Assembly: GCF_011881725.1 (NCBI RefSeq)
Contig: NZ_JAATUR010000019.1
Coordinates: forward strand, 16,542-80,541
Direction of reading: 5' to 3'
Length of the DNA: 64,000 bases
Source of the DNA: Escherichia coli
GTDB lineage: Bacteria; Pseudomonadota; Gammaproteobacteria; Enterobacterales; Enterobacteriaceae
How positions within the stretch are numbered: the first letter of the stretch is position 1; each line of letters begins with the position of its first letter. The notes under the pieces are model-generated. The model was given only the letters and a program-made list of their open reading frames with translations. It did no database searches and was not told the DNA's origin. A program made the translations under genes and the position numbers. This document shows, piece by piece, positions 1 through 12,201 of the stretch.

Positions 1-1552
<1,552 letters not shown>

Positions 1553-1588
1553 TTGTCTGGTAATAGATAGCGATATTTGTAAAAACAT

Positions 1589-1626
1589 GCCACTGATGTT
1601 TTTTTGAACGTTAGTGGCTTTTTTTT
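1589..1626 (+). terminator. Rho-independent terminator of lrhA
   Basis: GCCACT at 1589-1594 pairs with AGTGGC at 1613-1618 and is followed by a run of eight T. It lies 37 bases after the lrhA stop codon and separates lrhA from nuo transcription. Confidence 0.9.
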
Positions 1627-2171
1627 ACAATAAATGATGACGACTTTTCCTGATACTGAACAAAAGTGTTCATTATTCAATCACCCGCAATTCTCTAAAC
1701 GTGCGAACAAAAAATCGCCTGATAAAAATCTCCTGCTACAATGATGTTAAAAAATACGTAAACTTGTTGCTGTATTTTTGTTATGGATTAACAAAAGCGT
1801 GTCACAGATCAAGAAAATACTCTCTTTTGGGGGGAGGAATCGACACAAATTCCTGTCAAAATAGACCCGTATTTTTTCCTTTGCTTCACAACGGACACGA
1901 TTCAACAACATCTAATTTTCCTGGAGCCATTAAAAATCTGGGATGAAGAGCATTAAATGCAAAGGTTGTTGATATTATGTAAACTAATGTGAAGAAACTT
2001 TTGTTAAAGTTGACAAAAGGTTATAGAAAGGGGTAAAAGACCACATCAATTAGCTGTACAAAAGAGTTTCTACAGTGATTGTAGGTTTTTTTTATTCCTC
2101 CCCATGAATCGATGTGGCGTCCATCTGCCGTGAAGAGCAGTGAATCCGGCGCTACTTTTGATGAGTAAGCA
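1627..2171 (+). promoter_or_regulatory. nuo operon upstream region
   Basis: This is about 545 bases without a gene, AT-rich, directly upstream of nuoA. In E. coli the corresponding region carries the nuo promoters, which respond to ArcA, NarL, FNR, IHF and Fis. A TTGACA hexamer near 2009 could be a -35 element, but I do not see a well-spaced -10, so exact promoter positions are not claimed. The 81-codon frame at 1701-1946 lacks codon character and a ribosome binding site and is not called. Confidence 0.55.
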
Positions 2172-2615
2172 ATGAGTATGTCAACATCCACTGAAGTCAT
2201 CGCTCATCACTGGGCATTCGCTATCTTTCTTATCGTTGCCATTGGCCTGTGTTGCCTGATGCTGATAGGCGGTTGGTTTTTAGGCGGTCGCGCACGCGCG
2301 AGGTCGAAAAACGTTCCGTTTGAATCAGGTATCGACTCGGTCGGCTCCGCCCGCTTACGCCTGTCCGCCAAGTTTTACCTGGTGGCCATGTTCTTCGTTA
2401 TCTTCGACGTTGAAGCGCTGTATCTGTTCGCATGGTCAACCTCTATCCGCGAAAGCGGCTGGGTAGGCTTTGTGGAAGCTGCAATTTTTATTTTTGTGTT
2501 ACTGGCAGGTCTGGTTTATCTGGTGCGTATTGGCGCGCTGGACTGGACGCCCGCGCGTTCACGCCGCGAGCGTATGAACCCGGAAACGAACAGTATCGCT
2601 AATCGTCAACGCTAA
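2172..2615 (+). CDS. nuoA: NADH:quinone oxidoreductase subunit A
   Basis: NuoA is a small integral membrane subunit (147 residues, the usual length) of proton-pumping complex I in the inner membrane. Three hydrophobic segments are visible, at about residues 14-38, 66-88 and 98-118. The loop after the first helix holds the conserved run [13 protein letters not shown], which faces the quinone-binding cavity. A basic C-terminal tail follows. It is the first gene of a fourteen-subunit-type operon in which nuoC and nuoD are fused, and nuoB begins 15 bases downstream. The ATG at 2172 is followed by a second in-frame ATG two codons later; the first is the annotated E. coli start. Confidence 0.98.
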   Translation: MSMSTSTEVIAHHWAFAIFLIVAIGLCCLMLIGGWFLGGRARARSKNVPFESGIDSVGSARLRLSAKFYLVAMFFVIFDVEALYLFAWSTSIRESGWVGFVEAAIFIFVLLAGLVYLVRIGALDWTPARSRRERMNPETNSIANRQR

Positions 2616-2630
2616 CCGCGAGGCAATAAG

Positions 2631-3293
2631 ATGGATTATACGCTCACCCGCATAGATCCCAACGGTGAGAACGACCGTTACCCCCTGCAAAAGCAGGAGA
2701 TCGTAACCGACCCTCTGGAGCAAGAAGTTAACAAAAACGTGTTTATGGGCAAGCTCAATGACATGGTTAACTGGGGTCGTAAAAACTCAATTTGGCCGTA
2801 TAACTTCGGTCTTTCCTGCTGTTACGTTGAAATGGTGACCTCGTTTACCGCGGTGCATGACGTGGCGCGTTTTGGCGCAGAAGTATTGCGTGCTTCGCCG
2901 CGTCAGGCTGACCTGATGGTGGTTGCCGGAACCTGCTTTACCAAAATGGCGCCGGTTATTCAGCGTCTGTACGACCAGATGCTGGAGCCGAAATGGGTTA
3001 TCTCCATGGGCGCATGTGCCAACTCTGGCGGTATGTACGATATTTATTCCGTCGTGCAGGGCGTTGATAAATTCATCCCGGTTGATGTGTATATCCCGGG
3101 CTGCCCGCCGCGCCCAGAAGCGTATATGCAGGCACTGATGCTGTTGCAGGAATCTATCGGCAAAGAACGACGTCCGCTCTCCTGGGTGGTTGGCGATCAG
3201 GGCGTTTATCGCGCCAATATGCAATCAGAGCGCGAACGCAAGCGCGGTGAACGCATTGCCGTTACCAACCTGCGTACCCCTGACGAGATTTAA
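2631..3293 (+). CDS. nuoB: NADH:quinone oxidoreductase subunit B
   Basis: NuoB (220 residues) is the peripheral-arm subunit that binds the terminal iron-sulfur cluster N2, which passes electrons to quinone. The four N2 ligands are visible: the adjacent pair Cys63-Cys64, Cys129 in GACANSGG and Cys158 in PGCPPRPE. The fold is that of the [NiFe]-hydrogenase small subunit. It is preceded by a GAGG-like ribosome binding site. The gap to nuoC (3294-3386) is unusually long for this operon and can fold into a nested hairpin. Confidence 0.98.
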
Positions 3294-3300
3294 TTTGCGC

Positions 3301-3367
3301 CTGTCGGCAAAGGGACTTTTCTTCGCTTATTCCTAAATCTATTTCGCGAAGCTTACTGCGCCGACAG
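3301..3367 (+). other. Nested hairpin between nuoB and nuoC
   Basis: CTGTCGGC at 3301-3308 is complementary to GCCGACAG at 3360-3367. Inside it CTTCGC at 3321-3326 is complementary to GCGAAG at 3346-3351. There is no T-run, so this is not a classical terminator. It could stabilise the mRNA or affect nuoC translation, which is inference. Confidence 0.6.
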
Positions 3368-3386
3368 TCACCACGGACCATTTGCA

Positions 3387-5189
3387 ATGGTGAACAATAT
3401 GACCGACTTAACCGCGCAAGAACCCGCCTGGCAGACCCGCGATCATCTTGATGATCCGGTGATTGGCGAACTGCGCAACCGTTTTGGGCCGGATGCCTTT
3501 ACTGTTCAGGCGACTCGCACCGGGGTTCCCGTTGTGTGGATCAAGCGTGAACAATTACTGGAAGTTGGCGATTTCTTAAAGAAACTGCCGAAACCTTACG
3601 TCATGCTGTTTGACTTACACGGCATGGACGAACGTCTGCGCACACACCGTGAAGGGTTACCTGCCGCGGATTTTTCCGTTTTCTACCATCTGATTTCTAT
3701 CGATCGTAACCGCGACATCATGCTGAAGGTGGCGCTGGCAGAAAACGACCTGCACGTACCGACCTTTACCAAACTGTTCCCGAACGCTAACTGGTATGAG
3801 CGTGAAACCTGGGATCTGTTTGGTATTACTTTTGACGGTCACCCGAACCTGCGCCGCATCATGATGCCGCAAACCTGGAAAGGTCACCCGCTGCGTAAAG
3901 ATTACCCGGCGCGCGCTACCGAATTCTCGCCGTTTGAGCTGACCAAAGCCAAGCAGGATCTGGAGATGGAAGCCCTGACCTTCAAGCCGGAAGAGTGGGG
4001 AATGAAACGCGGCACCGAAAACGAGGACTTCATGTTCCTCAACCTCGGTCCGAACCACCCGTCGGCGCACGGGGCTTTCCGTATCGTTTTGCAGCTCGAT
4101 GGCGAAGAGATTGTCGACTGCGTACCAGACATCGGCTACCACCACCGTGGCGCCGAGAAAATGGGCGAGCGCCAGTCCTGGCACAGCTACATTCCATACA
4201 CTGACCGTATCGAATACCTCGGCGGCTGCGTTAACGAAATGCCGTACGTACTGGCGGTAGAGAAACTGGCGGGGATCACCGTACCGGATCGCGTTAACGT
4301 GATCCGCGTAATGCTTTCCGAACTGTTCCGTATCAACAGCCATCTGCTGTACATCTCTACCTTTATTCAGGACGTCGGCGCGATGACGCCGGTATTCTTT
4401 GCCTTTACCGATCGCCAGAAAATCTACGATCTGGTGGAAGCTATCACTGGTTTCCGTATGCACCCGGCGTGGTTCCGCATTGGCGGCGTGGCGCATGACT
4501 TGCCGCGTGGCTGGGATCGCTTGCTGCGTGAGTTCCTCGACTGGATGCCGAAACGTCTGGCGTCGTACGAGAAAGCCGCGCTGCAAAACACCATTCTGAA
4601 AGGCCGTTCCCAGGGCGTTGCCGCCTATGGCGCGAAAGAGGCGCTGGAGTGGGGCACCACCGGCGCAGGACTGCGTGCCACCGGGATCGACTTCGACGTG
4701 CGTAAAGCGCGTCCTTATTCTGGCTATGAAAACTTCGACTTTGAAATTCCGGTTGGCGGTGGCGTTTCTGACTGCTACACCCGCGTAATGCTGAAAGTGG
4801 AAGAGCTGCGCCAGAGTCTGCGCATTCTTGAGCAGTGCCTCAACAACATGCCGGAAGGCCCGTTCAAAGCGGATCACCCGCTGACCACGCCGCCGCCGAA
4901 AGAGCGCACGCTGCAACATATCGAAACCCTGATCACCCACTTCCTGCAAGTGTCGTGGGGGCCGGTGATGCCTGCTAATGAATCCTTCCAGATGATTGAG
5001 GCGACCAAAGGGATCAACAGTTACTACCTGACCAGCGACGGCAGCACCATGAGTTATCGCACCCGTATCCGCACGCCGAGTTATGCGCATTTGCAGCAAA
5101 TTCCGGCGGCGATCCGCGGCAGCCTGGTGTCTGACCTGATTGTTTATCTGGGCAGTATCGATTTTGTTATGTCAGATGTGGACCGCTAA
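3387..5189 (+). CDS. nuoC: NADH:quinone oxidoreductase fused subunit C/D
   Basis: This is a 600-residue fusion of the 30-kDa (NuoC) and 49-kDa (NuoD) subunits, as usual in enteric bacteria. The first about 180 residues are NuoC-like and include the run [11 protein letters not shown]. The NuoD part begins near residue 210 with [11 protein letters not shown], a loop of the quinone site, and has the [NiFe]-hydrogenase large-subunit fold. It contributes to the quinone-binding chamber together with NuoB. A second in-frame ATG four codons in (MTDLTAQ) is an alternative start giving 596 residues. nuoE starts two bases after the stop. Confidence 0.98.
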
Positions 5190-5191
5190 TT

Positions 5192-5692
5192 ATGCACGAG
5201 AATCAACAACCACAAATCGAGGCTTTTGAGCTGAGTGCGGCAGAGCGTGAAGCGATCGAGCACGAAATGCATCACTACGAAGACCCGCGTGCGGCGTCCA
5301 TTGAAGCGCTGAAGATCGTTCAGAAGCAGCGTGGCTGGGTGCCGGACGGCGCGATCCACGCGATCGCTGACGTTCTGGGTATTCCGGCGAGTGATGTCGA
5401 AGGCGTGGCAACGTTCTATAGCCAGATCTTCCGTCAACCCGTAGGCCGCCATGTGATCCGTTATTGCGACAGCGTGGTTTGTCACATCAACGGCTATCAG
5501 GGCATTCAGGCGGCGCTGGAGAAAAAGCTGAATATCAAACCAGGGCAAACGACATTTGATGGCCGCTTTACGCTGCTGCCAACCTGCTGCCTGGGGAACT
5601 GCGACAAAGGGCCAAACATGATGATCGATGAGGACACTCACGCACATCTGACCCCGGAAGCGATTCCTGAACTGCTGGAGCGGTATAAATGA
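5192..5692 (+). CDS. nuoE: NADH:quinone oxidoreductase subunit E
   Basis: NuoE (166 residues) belongs to the NADH-dehydrogenase module at the tip of complex I. It has a thioredoxin-like fold and carries the off-pathway [2Fe-2S] cluster N1a. The ligands are visible as Cys92 and Cys97 (CDSVVC), and Cys133 and Cys137 within LPTCCLGNC. The N-terminal third is a helical bundle. It is tightly linked in the operon, starting two bases after nuoC and overlapping nuoF by four bases, which suggests translational coupling. Confidence 0.98.
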   Translation: MHENQQPQIEAFELSAAEREAIEHEMHHYEDPRAASIEALKIVQKQRGWVPDGAIHAIADVLGIPASDVEGVATFYSQIFRQPVGRHVIRYCDSVVCHINGYQGIQAALEKKLNIKPGQTTFDGRFTLLPTCCLGNCDKGPNMMIDEDTHAHLTPEAIPELLERYK

Positions 5693-7026
5693 AAAACATT
5701 ATCCGTACTCCCGAAACGCATCCGCTGACCTGGCGTCTGCGCGATGACAAACAGCCCGTGTGGCTGGATGAATACCGCAGCAAAAACGGTTACGAAGGGG
5801 CGCGTAAGGCGCTGACCGGGCTGTCTCCGGACGAAATTGTCAACCAGGTCAAAGATTCTGGTCTGAAAGGACGCGGCGGCGCAGGCTTCTCGACTGGCCT
5901 GAAATGGAGCCTGATGCCGAAAGACGAATCCATGAACATCCGTTACCTGCTGTGTAACGCCGATGAAATGGAGCCGGGCACCTATAAAGACCGCCTGCTG
6001 ATGGAGCAACTGCCGCACCTGCTGGTGGAAGGTATGCTCATCTCCGCGTTTGCGCTGAAAGCTTACCGTGGCTACATCTTCCTGCGTGGCGAATATATCG
6101 AAGCGGCAGTGAATCTGCGCCGTGCCATTGCCGAAGCCACCGAGGCGGGTCTGCTTGGCAAAAATATTATGGGAACAGGTTTCGATTTCGAACTGTTCGT
6201 CCATACCGGGGCAGGGCGCTACATCTGCGGTGAAGAAACAGCGTTAATCAACTCCCTGGAAGGGCGTCGCGCTAACCCGCGTTCGAAACCGCCATTCCCG
6301 GCAACTTCCGGCGTATGGGGCAAACCAACCTGTGTCAACAACGTCGAAACCCTGTGTAACGTTCCGGCGATCCTTGCTAACGGCGTGGAGTGGTATCAGA
6401 ACATCTCGAAAAGTAAAGATGCTGGCACCAAGCTGATGGGCTTCTCCGGTCGGGTGAAAAATCCGGGTCTGTGGGAACTGCCGTTTGGTACTACCGCGCG
6501 CGAGATCCTCGAAGATTACGCCGGTGGTATGCGTGACGGTCTGAAATTCAAAGCCTGGCAGCCAGGCGGCGCGGGCACCGACTTCCTGACCGAAGCGCAC
6601 CTTGACCTGCCGATGGAATTCGAAAGTATCGGTAAAGCGGGAAGCCGTCTGGGTACGGCGCTGGCGATGGCGGTTGACCATGAGATCAACATGGTGTCGC
6701 TGGTGCGTAACCTGGAAGAGTTTTTCGCCCGTGAGTCCTGCGGCTGGTGTACGCCGTGCCGCGACGGTCTGCCGTGGAGCGTAAAAATTCTGCGTGCGCT
6801 GGAGCGTGGTGAAGGTCAGCCGGGCGATATCGAAACACTTGAGCAACTGTGTCGATTCTTAGGCCCGGGTAAAACTTTCTGTGCCCACGCACCTGGTGCA
6901 GTGGAACCGTTACAGAGCGCCATCAAATATTTCCGCGAAGAATTTGAGGCGGGAATCAAACAGCCGTTCAGCAATACCCATTTGATTAATGGTATTCAGC
7001 CGAACCTGCTGAAAGAGCGCTGGTAA
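5689..7026 (+). CDS. nuoF: NADH:quinone oxidoreductase subunit F
   Basis: NuoF (445 residues) binds NADH and FMN and is the electron entry point of complex I. The glycine-rich nucleotide loop [10 protein letters not shown] is at residues 61-70. The motif [12 protein letters not shown] near residues 349-360 supplies three ligands of the [4Fe-4S] cluster N3, and a further cysteine near residue 398 completes it. It starts in an ATGA overlap with the nuoE stop. No truncation or odd feature is seen. Confidence 0.98.
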   Translation: MKNIIRTPETHPLTWRLRDDKQPVWLDEYRSKNGYEGARKALTGLSPDEIVNQVKDSGLKGRGGAGFSTGLKWSLMPKDESMNIRYLLCNADEMEPGTYKDRLLMEQLPHLLVEGMLISAFALKAYRGYIFLRGEYIEAAVNLRRAIAEATEAGLLGKNIMGTGFDFELFVHTGAGRYICGEETALINSLEGRRANPRSKPPFPATSGVWGKPTCVNNVETLCNVPAILANGVEWYQNISKSKDAGTKLMGFSGRVKNPGLWELPFGTTAREILEDYAGGMRDGLKFKAWQPGGAGTDFLTEAHLDLPMEFESIGKAGSRLGTALAMAVDHEINMVSLVRNLEEFFARESCGWCTPCRDGLPWSVKILRALERGEGQPGDIETLEQLCRFLGPGKTFCAHAPGAVEPLQSAIKYFREEFEAGIKQPFSNTHLINGIQPNLLKERW

Positions 7027-7078
7027 GAGAATTTCGATTAACGCTCGGTTTATAACCGAGAAAACTGGAAGCATGCTA

Positions 7079-9805
7079 ATGGCTACAATTCATGTAGACG
7101 GCAAAGAATACGAGGTCAACGGAGCGGACAACCTGCTGGAAGCTTGTCTGTCTCTGGGTCTTGATATTCCTTACTTTTGCTGGCACCCGGCGCTGGGAAG
7201 CGTCGGTGCTTGCCGCCAGTGTGCGGTGAAGCAATACCAAAACGCGGAAGACACGCGTGGTCGCCTGGTGATGTCCTGTATGACACCGGCTTCCGATGGC
7301 ACCTTTATTTCCATTGACGACGAAGAAGCGAAACAGTTCCGTGAAAGTGTGGTCGAGTGGTTAATGACCAACCACCCGCACGATTGTCCGGTTTGTGAAG
7401 AGGGTGGTAACTGCCATCTTCAGGATATGACTGTGATGACCGGACACAGCTTCCGTCGCTACCGTTTCACCAAACGTACTCACCGTAATCAGGATTTGGG
7501 GCCGTTCATCTCTCACGAAATGAACCGCTGCATCGCCTGCTACCGCTGCGTGCGTTACTACAAAGATTACGCTGACGGTACGGATCTGGGCGTATATGGC
7601 GCACATGACAACGTCTACTTCGGTCGCCCGGAAGACGGTACCCTGGAAAGCGAATTCTCCGGTAACCTGGTCGAAATTTGCCCGACCGGCGTATTTACCG
7701 ACAAAACGCACTCCGAGCGTTACAACCGTAAATGGGATATGCAGTTTGCGCCGAGCATCTGCCAGCAATGTTCCATCGGCTGTAACATCAGCCCGGGTGA
7801 ACGTTACGGCGAACTTCGTCGCATCGAAAACCGTTACAACGGTACGGTAAACCACTATTTCCTCTGCGACCGTGGTCGTTTCGGTTACGGTTACGTCAAC
7901 CTGAAAGACCGTCCGCGTCAGCCGGTACAGCGCCGTGGGGATGATTTCATCACCCTCAACGCCGAACAGGCAATGCAGGGCGCGGCAGATATTCTGCGTC
8001 AGTCGAAGAAAGTCATCGGTATCGGTTCCCCGCGCGCCAGTGTAGAAAGCAACTTTGCGCTGCGTGAGTTGGTGGGCGAAGAAAACTTCTATACCGGTAT
8101 CGCTCACGGTGAGCAGGAACGTCTGCAACTGGCGCTGAAAGTGCTGCGTGAAGGCGGTATTTATACGCCGGCACTGCGCGAAATCGAATTTTACGATGCG
8201 GTACTGGTGCTGGGCGAAGATGTTACCCAGACCGGCGCGCGCGTTGCGCTGGCGGTGCGTCAGGCGGTGAAAGGTAAAGCGCGCGAAATGGCGGCAGCAC
8301 AGAAAGTGGCTGACTGGCAGATTGCGGCAATCCTCAACATTGGCCAACGCGCGAAGCATCCGCTGTTTGTCACTAACGTTGATGGCACCCGTCTGGATGA
8401 TATCGCGGCGTGGACTTACCGCGCACCGGTTGAAGATCAGGCGCGTTTAGGTTTTGCCATCGCCCATGCGCTGGATAACGCCGCGCCAGCGGTTGACGGT
8501 ATCGAACCTGAACTACAAAGCAAAATCGACGTCATCGTGCAGGCACTGGCTGGTGCGAAGAAACCGTTGATTATCTCCGGGACGAATGCCGGTAGCGCGG
8601 AAGTGATTCAGGCGGCAGCTAACGTGGCGAAAGCCCTGAAAGGTCGCGGCGCTGACGTAGGTATTACCATGATTGCCCGTTCCGTCAACAGCATGGGGCT
8701 GGGCATTATGGGCGGCGGTTCGCTTGAAGACGCATTGACCGAACTGGAAACCGGACGTGCCGACGCGGTGGTGGTGCTGGAAAACGATCTGCATCGTCAT
8801 GCTTCCGCTACCCGCGTGAATGCGGCACTGGCGAAAGCGCCGCTGGTGATGGTGGTTGACCATCAACGCACGGCGATCATGGAAAACGCCCATCTGGTGC
8901 TTTCCGCCGCCAGCTTTGCTGAAAGCGACGGTACGGTGATCAACAACGAAGGCCGTGCCCAACGTTTCTTCCAGGTTTACGATCCGGCCTATTACGACAG
9001 CAAAACTGTCATGCTGGAAAGCTGGCGCTGGCTGCATTCGCTGCACAGCACTCTGTTGAGCCGTGAAGTGGACTGGACGCAGCTCGATCACGTGATTGAC
9101 GCCGTTGTGGCGAAAATCCCGGAGCTGGCAGGTATTAAAGATGCCGCGCCAGATGCGACATTCCGTATTCGCGGGCAGAAACTGGCCCGTGAGCCGCACC
9201 GTTACAGCGGTCGTACCGCCATGCGCGCCAATATCAGCGTTCATGAGCCGCGCCAACCGCAGGATATTGACACCATGTTCACCTTCTCGATGGAAGGTAA
9301 CAACCAGCCGACCGCGCACCGTTCGCAAGTGCCGTTTGCCTGGGCGCCGGGCTGGAACTCCCCGCAGGCGTGGAACAAATTCCAGGACGAAGTGGGCGGA
9401 AAACTGCGCTTTGGCGATCCGGGCGTACGTCTGTTTGAAACCAGCGAAAACGGTCTGGATTACTTCACCAGCGTACCGGCACGCTTCCAGCCGCAGGACG
9501 GGAAATGGCGTATCGCGCCATACTACCACCTGTTCGGCAGCGATGAACTGTCACAGCGTGCTCCGGTCTTCCAGAGCCGTATGCCGCAGCCGTACATCAA
9601 ACTCAACCCAGCGGATGCCGCGAAGTTGGGTGTGAACGCGGGCACTCGCGTCTCCTTTAGTTACGATGGCAACACGGTCACGCTGCCGGTTGAAATCGCC
9701 GAAGGGCTGACGGCAGGGCAGGTGGGCTTGCCGATGGGTATGTCCGGCATTGCTCCGGTGCTGGCGGGCGCGCATCTTGAGGATCTCAAGGAGGCACAAC
9801 AATGA
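7079..9805 (+). CDS. nuoG: NADH:quinone oxidoreductase subunit G
   Basis: NuoG is the largest peripheral subunit (908 residues), related to molybdopterin oxidoreductases but without a catalytic Mo site. The N-terminal ferredoxin-like domain carries the N1b [2Fe-2S] cysteines. It is followed by the His/Cys cluster motif [12 protein letters not shown] (N5), the CIACYRC motif (N4) and CQQCSIGC, which binds the extra cluster N7 found in E. coli-type enzymes. I use the ATG at 7079 because the GGAAG at about 7067 is better placed for it than for the in-frame ATG at 7073, and because MATIHVDG is the known mature start. The stop overlaps nuoH by four bases. Confidence 0.97.
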   Translation: MATIHVDGKEYEVNGADNLLEACLSLGLDIPYFCWHPALGSVGACRQCAVKQYQNAEDTRGRLVMSCMTPASDGTFISIDDEEAKQFRESVVEWLMTNHPHDCPVCEEGGNCHLQDMTVMTGHSFRRYRFTKRTHRNQDLGPFISHEMNRCIACYRCVRYYKDYADGTDLGVYGAHDNVYFGRPEDGTLESEFSGNLVEICPTGVFTDKTHSERYNRKWDMQFAPSICQQCSIGCNISPGERYGELRRIENRYNGTVNHYFLCDRGRFGYGYVNLKDRPRQPVQRRGDDFITLNAEQAMQGAADILRQSKKVIGIGSPRASVESNFALRELVGEENFYTGIAHGEQERLQLALKVLREGGIYTPALREIEFYDAVLVLGEDVTQTGARVALAVRQAVKGKAREMAAAQKVADWQIAAILNIGQRAKHPLFVTNVDGTRLDDIAAWTYRAPVEDQARLGFAIAHALDNAAPAVDGIEPELQSKIDVIVQALAGAKKPLIISGTNAGSAEVIQAAANVAKALKGRGADVGITMIARSVNSMGLGIMGGGSLEDALTELETGRADAVVVLENDLHRHASATRVNAALAKAPLVMVVDHQRTAIMENAHLVLSAASFAESDGTVINNEGRAQRFFQVYDPAYYDSKTVMLESWRWLHSLHSTLLSREVDWTQLDHVIDAVVAKIPELAGIKDAAPDATFRIRGQKLAREPHRYSGRTAMRANISVHEPRQPQDIDTMFTFSMEGNNQPTAHRSQVPFAWAPGWNSPQAWNKFQDEVGGKLRFGDPGVRLFETSENGLDYFTSVPARFQPQDGKWRIAPYYHLFGSDELSQRAPVFQSRMPQPYIKLNPADAAKLGVNAGTRVSFSYDGNTVTLPVEIAEGLTAGQVGLPMGMSGIAPVLAGAHLEDLKEAQQ

Positions 9806-10779
9806 GTTGGTTATCACCGGAACTGATTGAGATCCTGCTGACCATCCTCAAAGCGGTGGTGATCCTGCTGGTGGTTGTCACCTGTGGGGCATTCATGAGC
9901 TTTGGCGAACGTCGCCTGCTGGGTCTGTTCCAGAACCGTTACGGACCTAACCGCGTTGGCTGGGGCGGTTCGCTCCAGCTGGTCGCGGACATGATCAAAA
10001 TGTTCTTTAAAGAAGACTGGATCCCGAAATTCGCGGATCGCGTCATCTTTACTCTGGCGCCGATGATTGCCTTTACTTCGCTGCTGCTGGCTTTTGCGAT
10101 TGTGCCAGTCAGTCCGGGGTGGGTGGTTGCCGACCTGAACATCGGGATTTTGTTCTTCCTGATGATGGCTGGTCTGGCGGTTTATGCGGTGCTGTTTGCG
10201 GGCTGGTCAAGTAACAACAAATACTCGCTGCTGGGTGCGATGCGTGCTTCTGCGCAGACCCTCAGCTACGAGGTGTTCCTCGGACTTTCCCTGATGGGCG
10301 TGGTGGCGCAGGCCGGTTCATTCAACATGACCGACATCGTCAACAGCCAGGCGCATGTGTGGAACGTCATTCCGCAATTCTTTGGTTTTATTACCTTTGC
10401 CATCGCGGGCGTGGCGGTGTGTCACCGTCACCCGTTTGACCAGCCGGAGGCCGAGCAGGAACTGGCGGATGGTTACCACATTGAATATTCCGGCATGAAG
10501 TTCGGTCTGTTCTTCGTGGGTGAATACATCGGGATTGTGACCATCTCCGCACTGATGGTGACGCTGTTCTTCGGTGGCTGGCAAGGCCCGTTGTTACCGC
10601 CATTCATCTGGTTCGCGCTGAAAACCGCGTTCTTTATGATGATGTTCATTTTGATTCGTGCGTCGTTACCGCGTCCGCGTTATGACCAGGTAATGTCATT
10701 CGGCTGGAAAATCTGCCTGCCGCTGACGCTGATCAACTTGCTGGTAACGGCGGCTGTCATTCTCTGGCAGGCGCAATAA
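9802..10779 (+). CDS. nuoH: NADH:quinone oxidoreductase subunit H
   Basis: NuoH (325 residues, about eight membrane helices) links the peripheral and membrane arms and forms the quinone access channel. The first cytoplasmic loop, [20 protein letters not shown], is the conserved signature facing NuoB/D. A second acidic loop, [19 protein letters not shown], is the proton-channel E-rich loop. The gene begins in a four-base overlap with nuoG and is followed after 14 bases by nuoI. No irregularity is seen. Confidence 0.98.
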
Positions 10780-10793
10780 GGGGCACTAAGACC

Positions 10794-11336
10794 ATGACCT
10801 TAAAAGAATTGTTAGTAGGTTTCGGCACCCAGGTTCGTAGTATCTGGATGATCGGCCTGCACGCGTTCGCCAAACGCGAAACGCGAATGTACCCGGAAGA
10901 GCCGGTCTATCTGCCGCCCCGTTATCGTGGTCGTATCGTTCTGACCCGCGACCCGGACGGCGAAGAGCGTTGCGTGGCCTGTAACCTCTGCGCGGTAGCC
11001 TGCCCGGTCGGCTGTATCTCGCTGCAAAAAGCAGAAACCAAAGACGGGCGCTGGTATCCGGAATTTTTCCGCATCAACTTCTCACGCTGCATTTTCTGTG
11101 GTCTGTGCGAAGAAGCCTGTCCGACCACGGCGATTCAGTTAACCCCGGATTTCGAAATGGGGGAATACAAGCGCCAGGATCTGGTTTACGAGAAAGAGGA
11201 TCTGCTGATCTCCGGTCCGGGCAAATACCCGGAATATAACTTCTACCGGATGGCAGGTATGGCAATCGACGGCAAAGATAAGGGCGAAGCTGAGAACGAA
11301 GCCAAGCCTATCGACGTCAAGAGCCTGTTACCGTAA
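10794..11336 (+). CDS. nuoI: NADH:quinone oxidoreductase subunit I
   Basis: NuoI (180 residues) is an 8Fe ferredoxin-type subunit that carries clusters N6a and N6b between NuoG and NuoB. Two CxxCxxCxxxCP motifs are visible, [15 protein letters not shown] and [15 protein letters not shown]. The N-terminal amphipathic helix anchors it at the membrane surface. It sits between nuoH and nuoJ in the usual order, with an AAGGAG-type ribosome binding site just before the next gene. Confidence 0.98.
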
Positions 11337-11347
11337 GGAGAGGGGCA

Positions 11348-11902
11348 ATGGAGTTCGCTTTTTATATCTGTGGCCTGATAGCCATACTTGCGACCTTGCG
11401 AGTGATCACCCATACCAATCCGGTACACGCACTGCTGTACCTGATTATTTCGCTGCTGGCGATTTCCGGGGTGTTCTTCTCGCTGGGCGCTTACTTCGCC
11501 GGTGCGCTGGAAATTATCGTCTACGCTGGTGCCATTATGGTGCTGTTCGTGTTCGTGGTGATGATGCTTAACCTGGGCGGTTCGGAAATCGAGCAGGAAC
11601 GCCAGTGGCTGAAACCGCAGGTGTGGATTGGTCCGGCAATTTTGTCGGCCATCATGCTGGTGGTGATTGTTTACGCCATTCTCGGTGTTAACGATCAGGG
11701 TATCGACGGTACGCCAATCAGTGCTAAAGCAGTGGGTATTACGCTGTTCGGGCCTTACGTACTGGCGGTGGAACTGGCTTCTATGCTGCTGCTCGCGGGT
11801 CTGGTTGTGGCCTTCCACGTCGGTCGTGAAGAGCGTGCGGGCGAAGTGCTGAGCAATCGTAAAGACGACAGCGCGAAAAGAAAAACGGAGGAGCACGCAT
11901 GA
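11348..11902 (+). CDS. nuoJ: NADH:quinone oxidoreductase subunit J
   Basis: NuoJ (184 residues) is a membrane subunit with about five transmembrane helices. The third contains the conserved bent-helix run [20 protein letters not shown], part of the central proton-transfer axis. It is strongly hydrophobic with a charged cytoplasmic tail. Its stop overlaps the nuoK start by four bases. The start at 11348 follows the clear GGAGAGG ribosome binding site. Confidence 0.98.
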
Positions 11903-12201
11903 TCCCTTTACAACATGGACTGATCCTCGCGGCAATCCTATTCGTTCTTGGCTTAACCGGTCTGGTTATCCGTCGCAATCTGCTGTTTATGCTGATTGGT
12001 CTGGAAATCATGATTAACGCCTCCGCGCTGGCCTTTGTGGTCGCCGGAAGCTACTGGGGCCAGACCGACGGTCAGGTGATGTACATTCTCGCCATCAGCC
12101 TCGCGGCGGCGGAAGCGAGTATCGGCCTTGCGCTGCTGCTGCAACTTCACCGTCGTCGCCAGAACCTGAACATCGATTCAGTAAGTGAGATGCGTGGATG
12201 A
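11899..12201 (+). CDS. nuoK: NADH:quinone oxidoreductase subunit K
   Basis: NuoK (100 residues, normal length) is an MnhC/MrpC-like membrane subunit with three transmembrane helices. Two conserved membrane glutamates used in proton transfer are visible, in [10 protein letters not shown] (Glu36) and AAAEASIGL (Glu72). It overlaps nuoJ and nuoL by four bases each, so the three genes are probably translationally coupled. Confidence 0.98.

Noticed and set aside
1701..1946. 81-codon frame between lrhA and nuoA
   Set aside because: It has no ribosome binding site, unusual amino-acid content and no known counterpart; the region is the nuo promoter.
3657..5099. Long open frame of 480 codons antisense to nuoC
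   Set aside because: It mirrors the codon pattern of the conserved gene on the other strand, has no ribosome binding site and encodes nothing recognisable.
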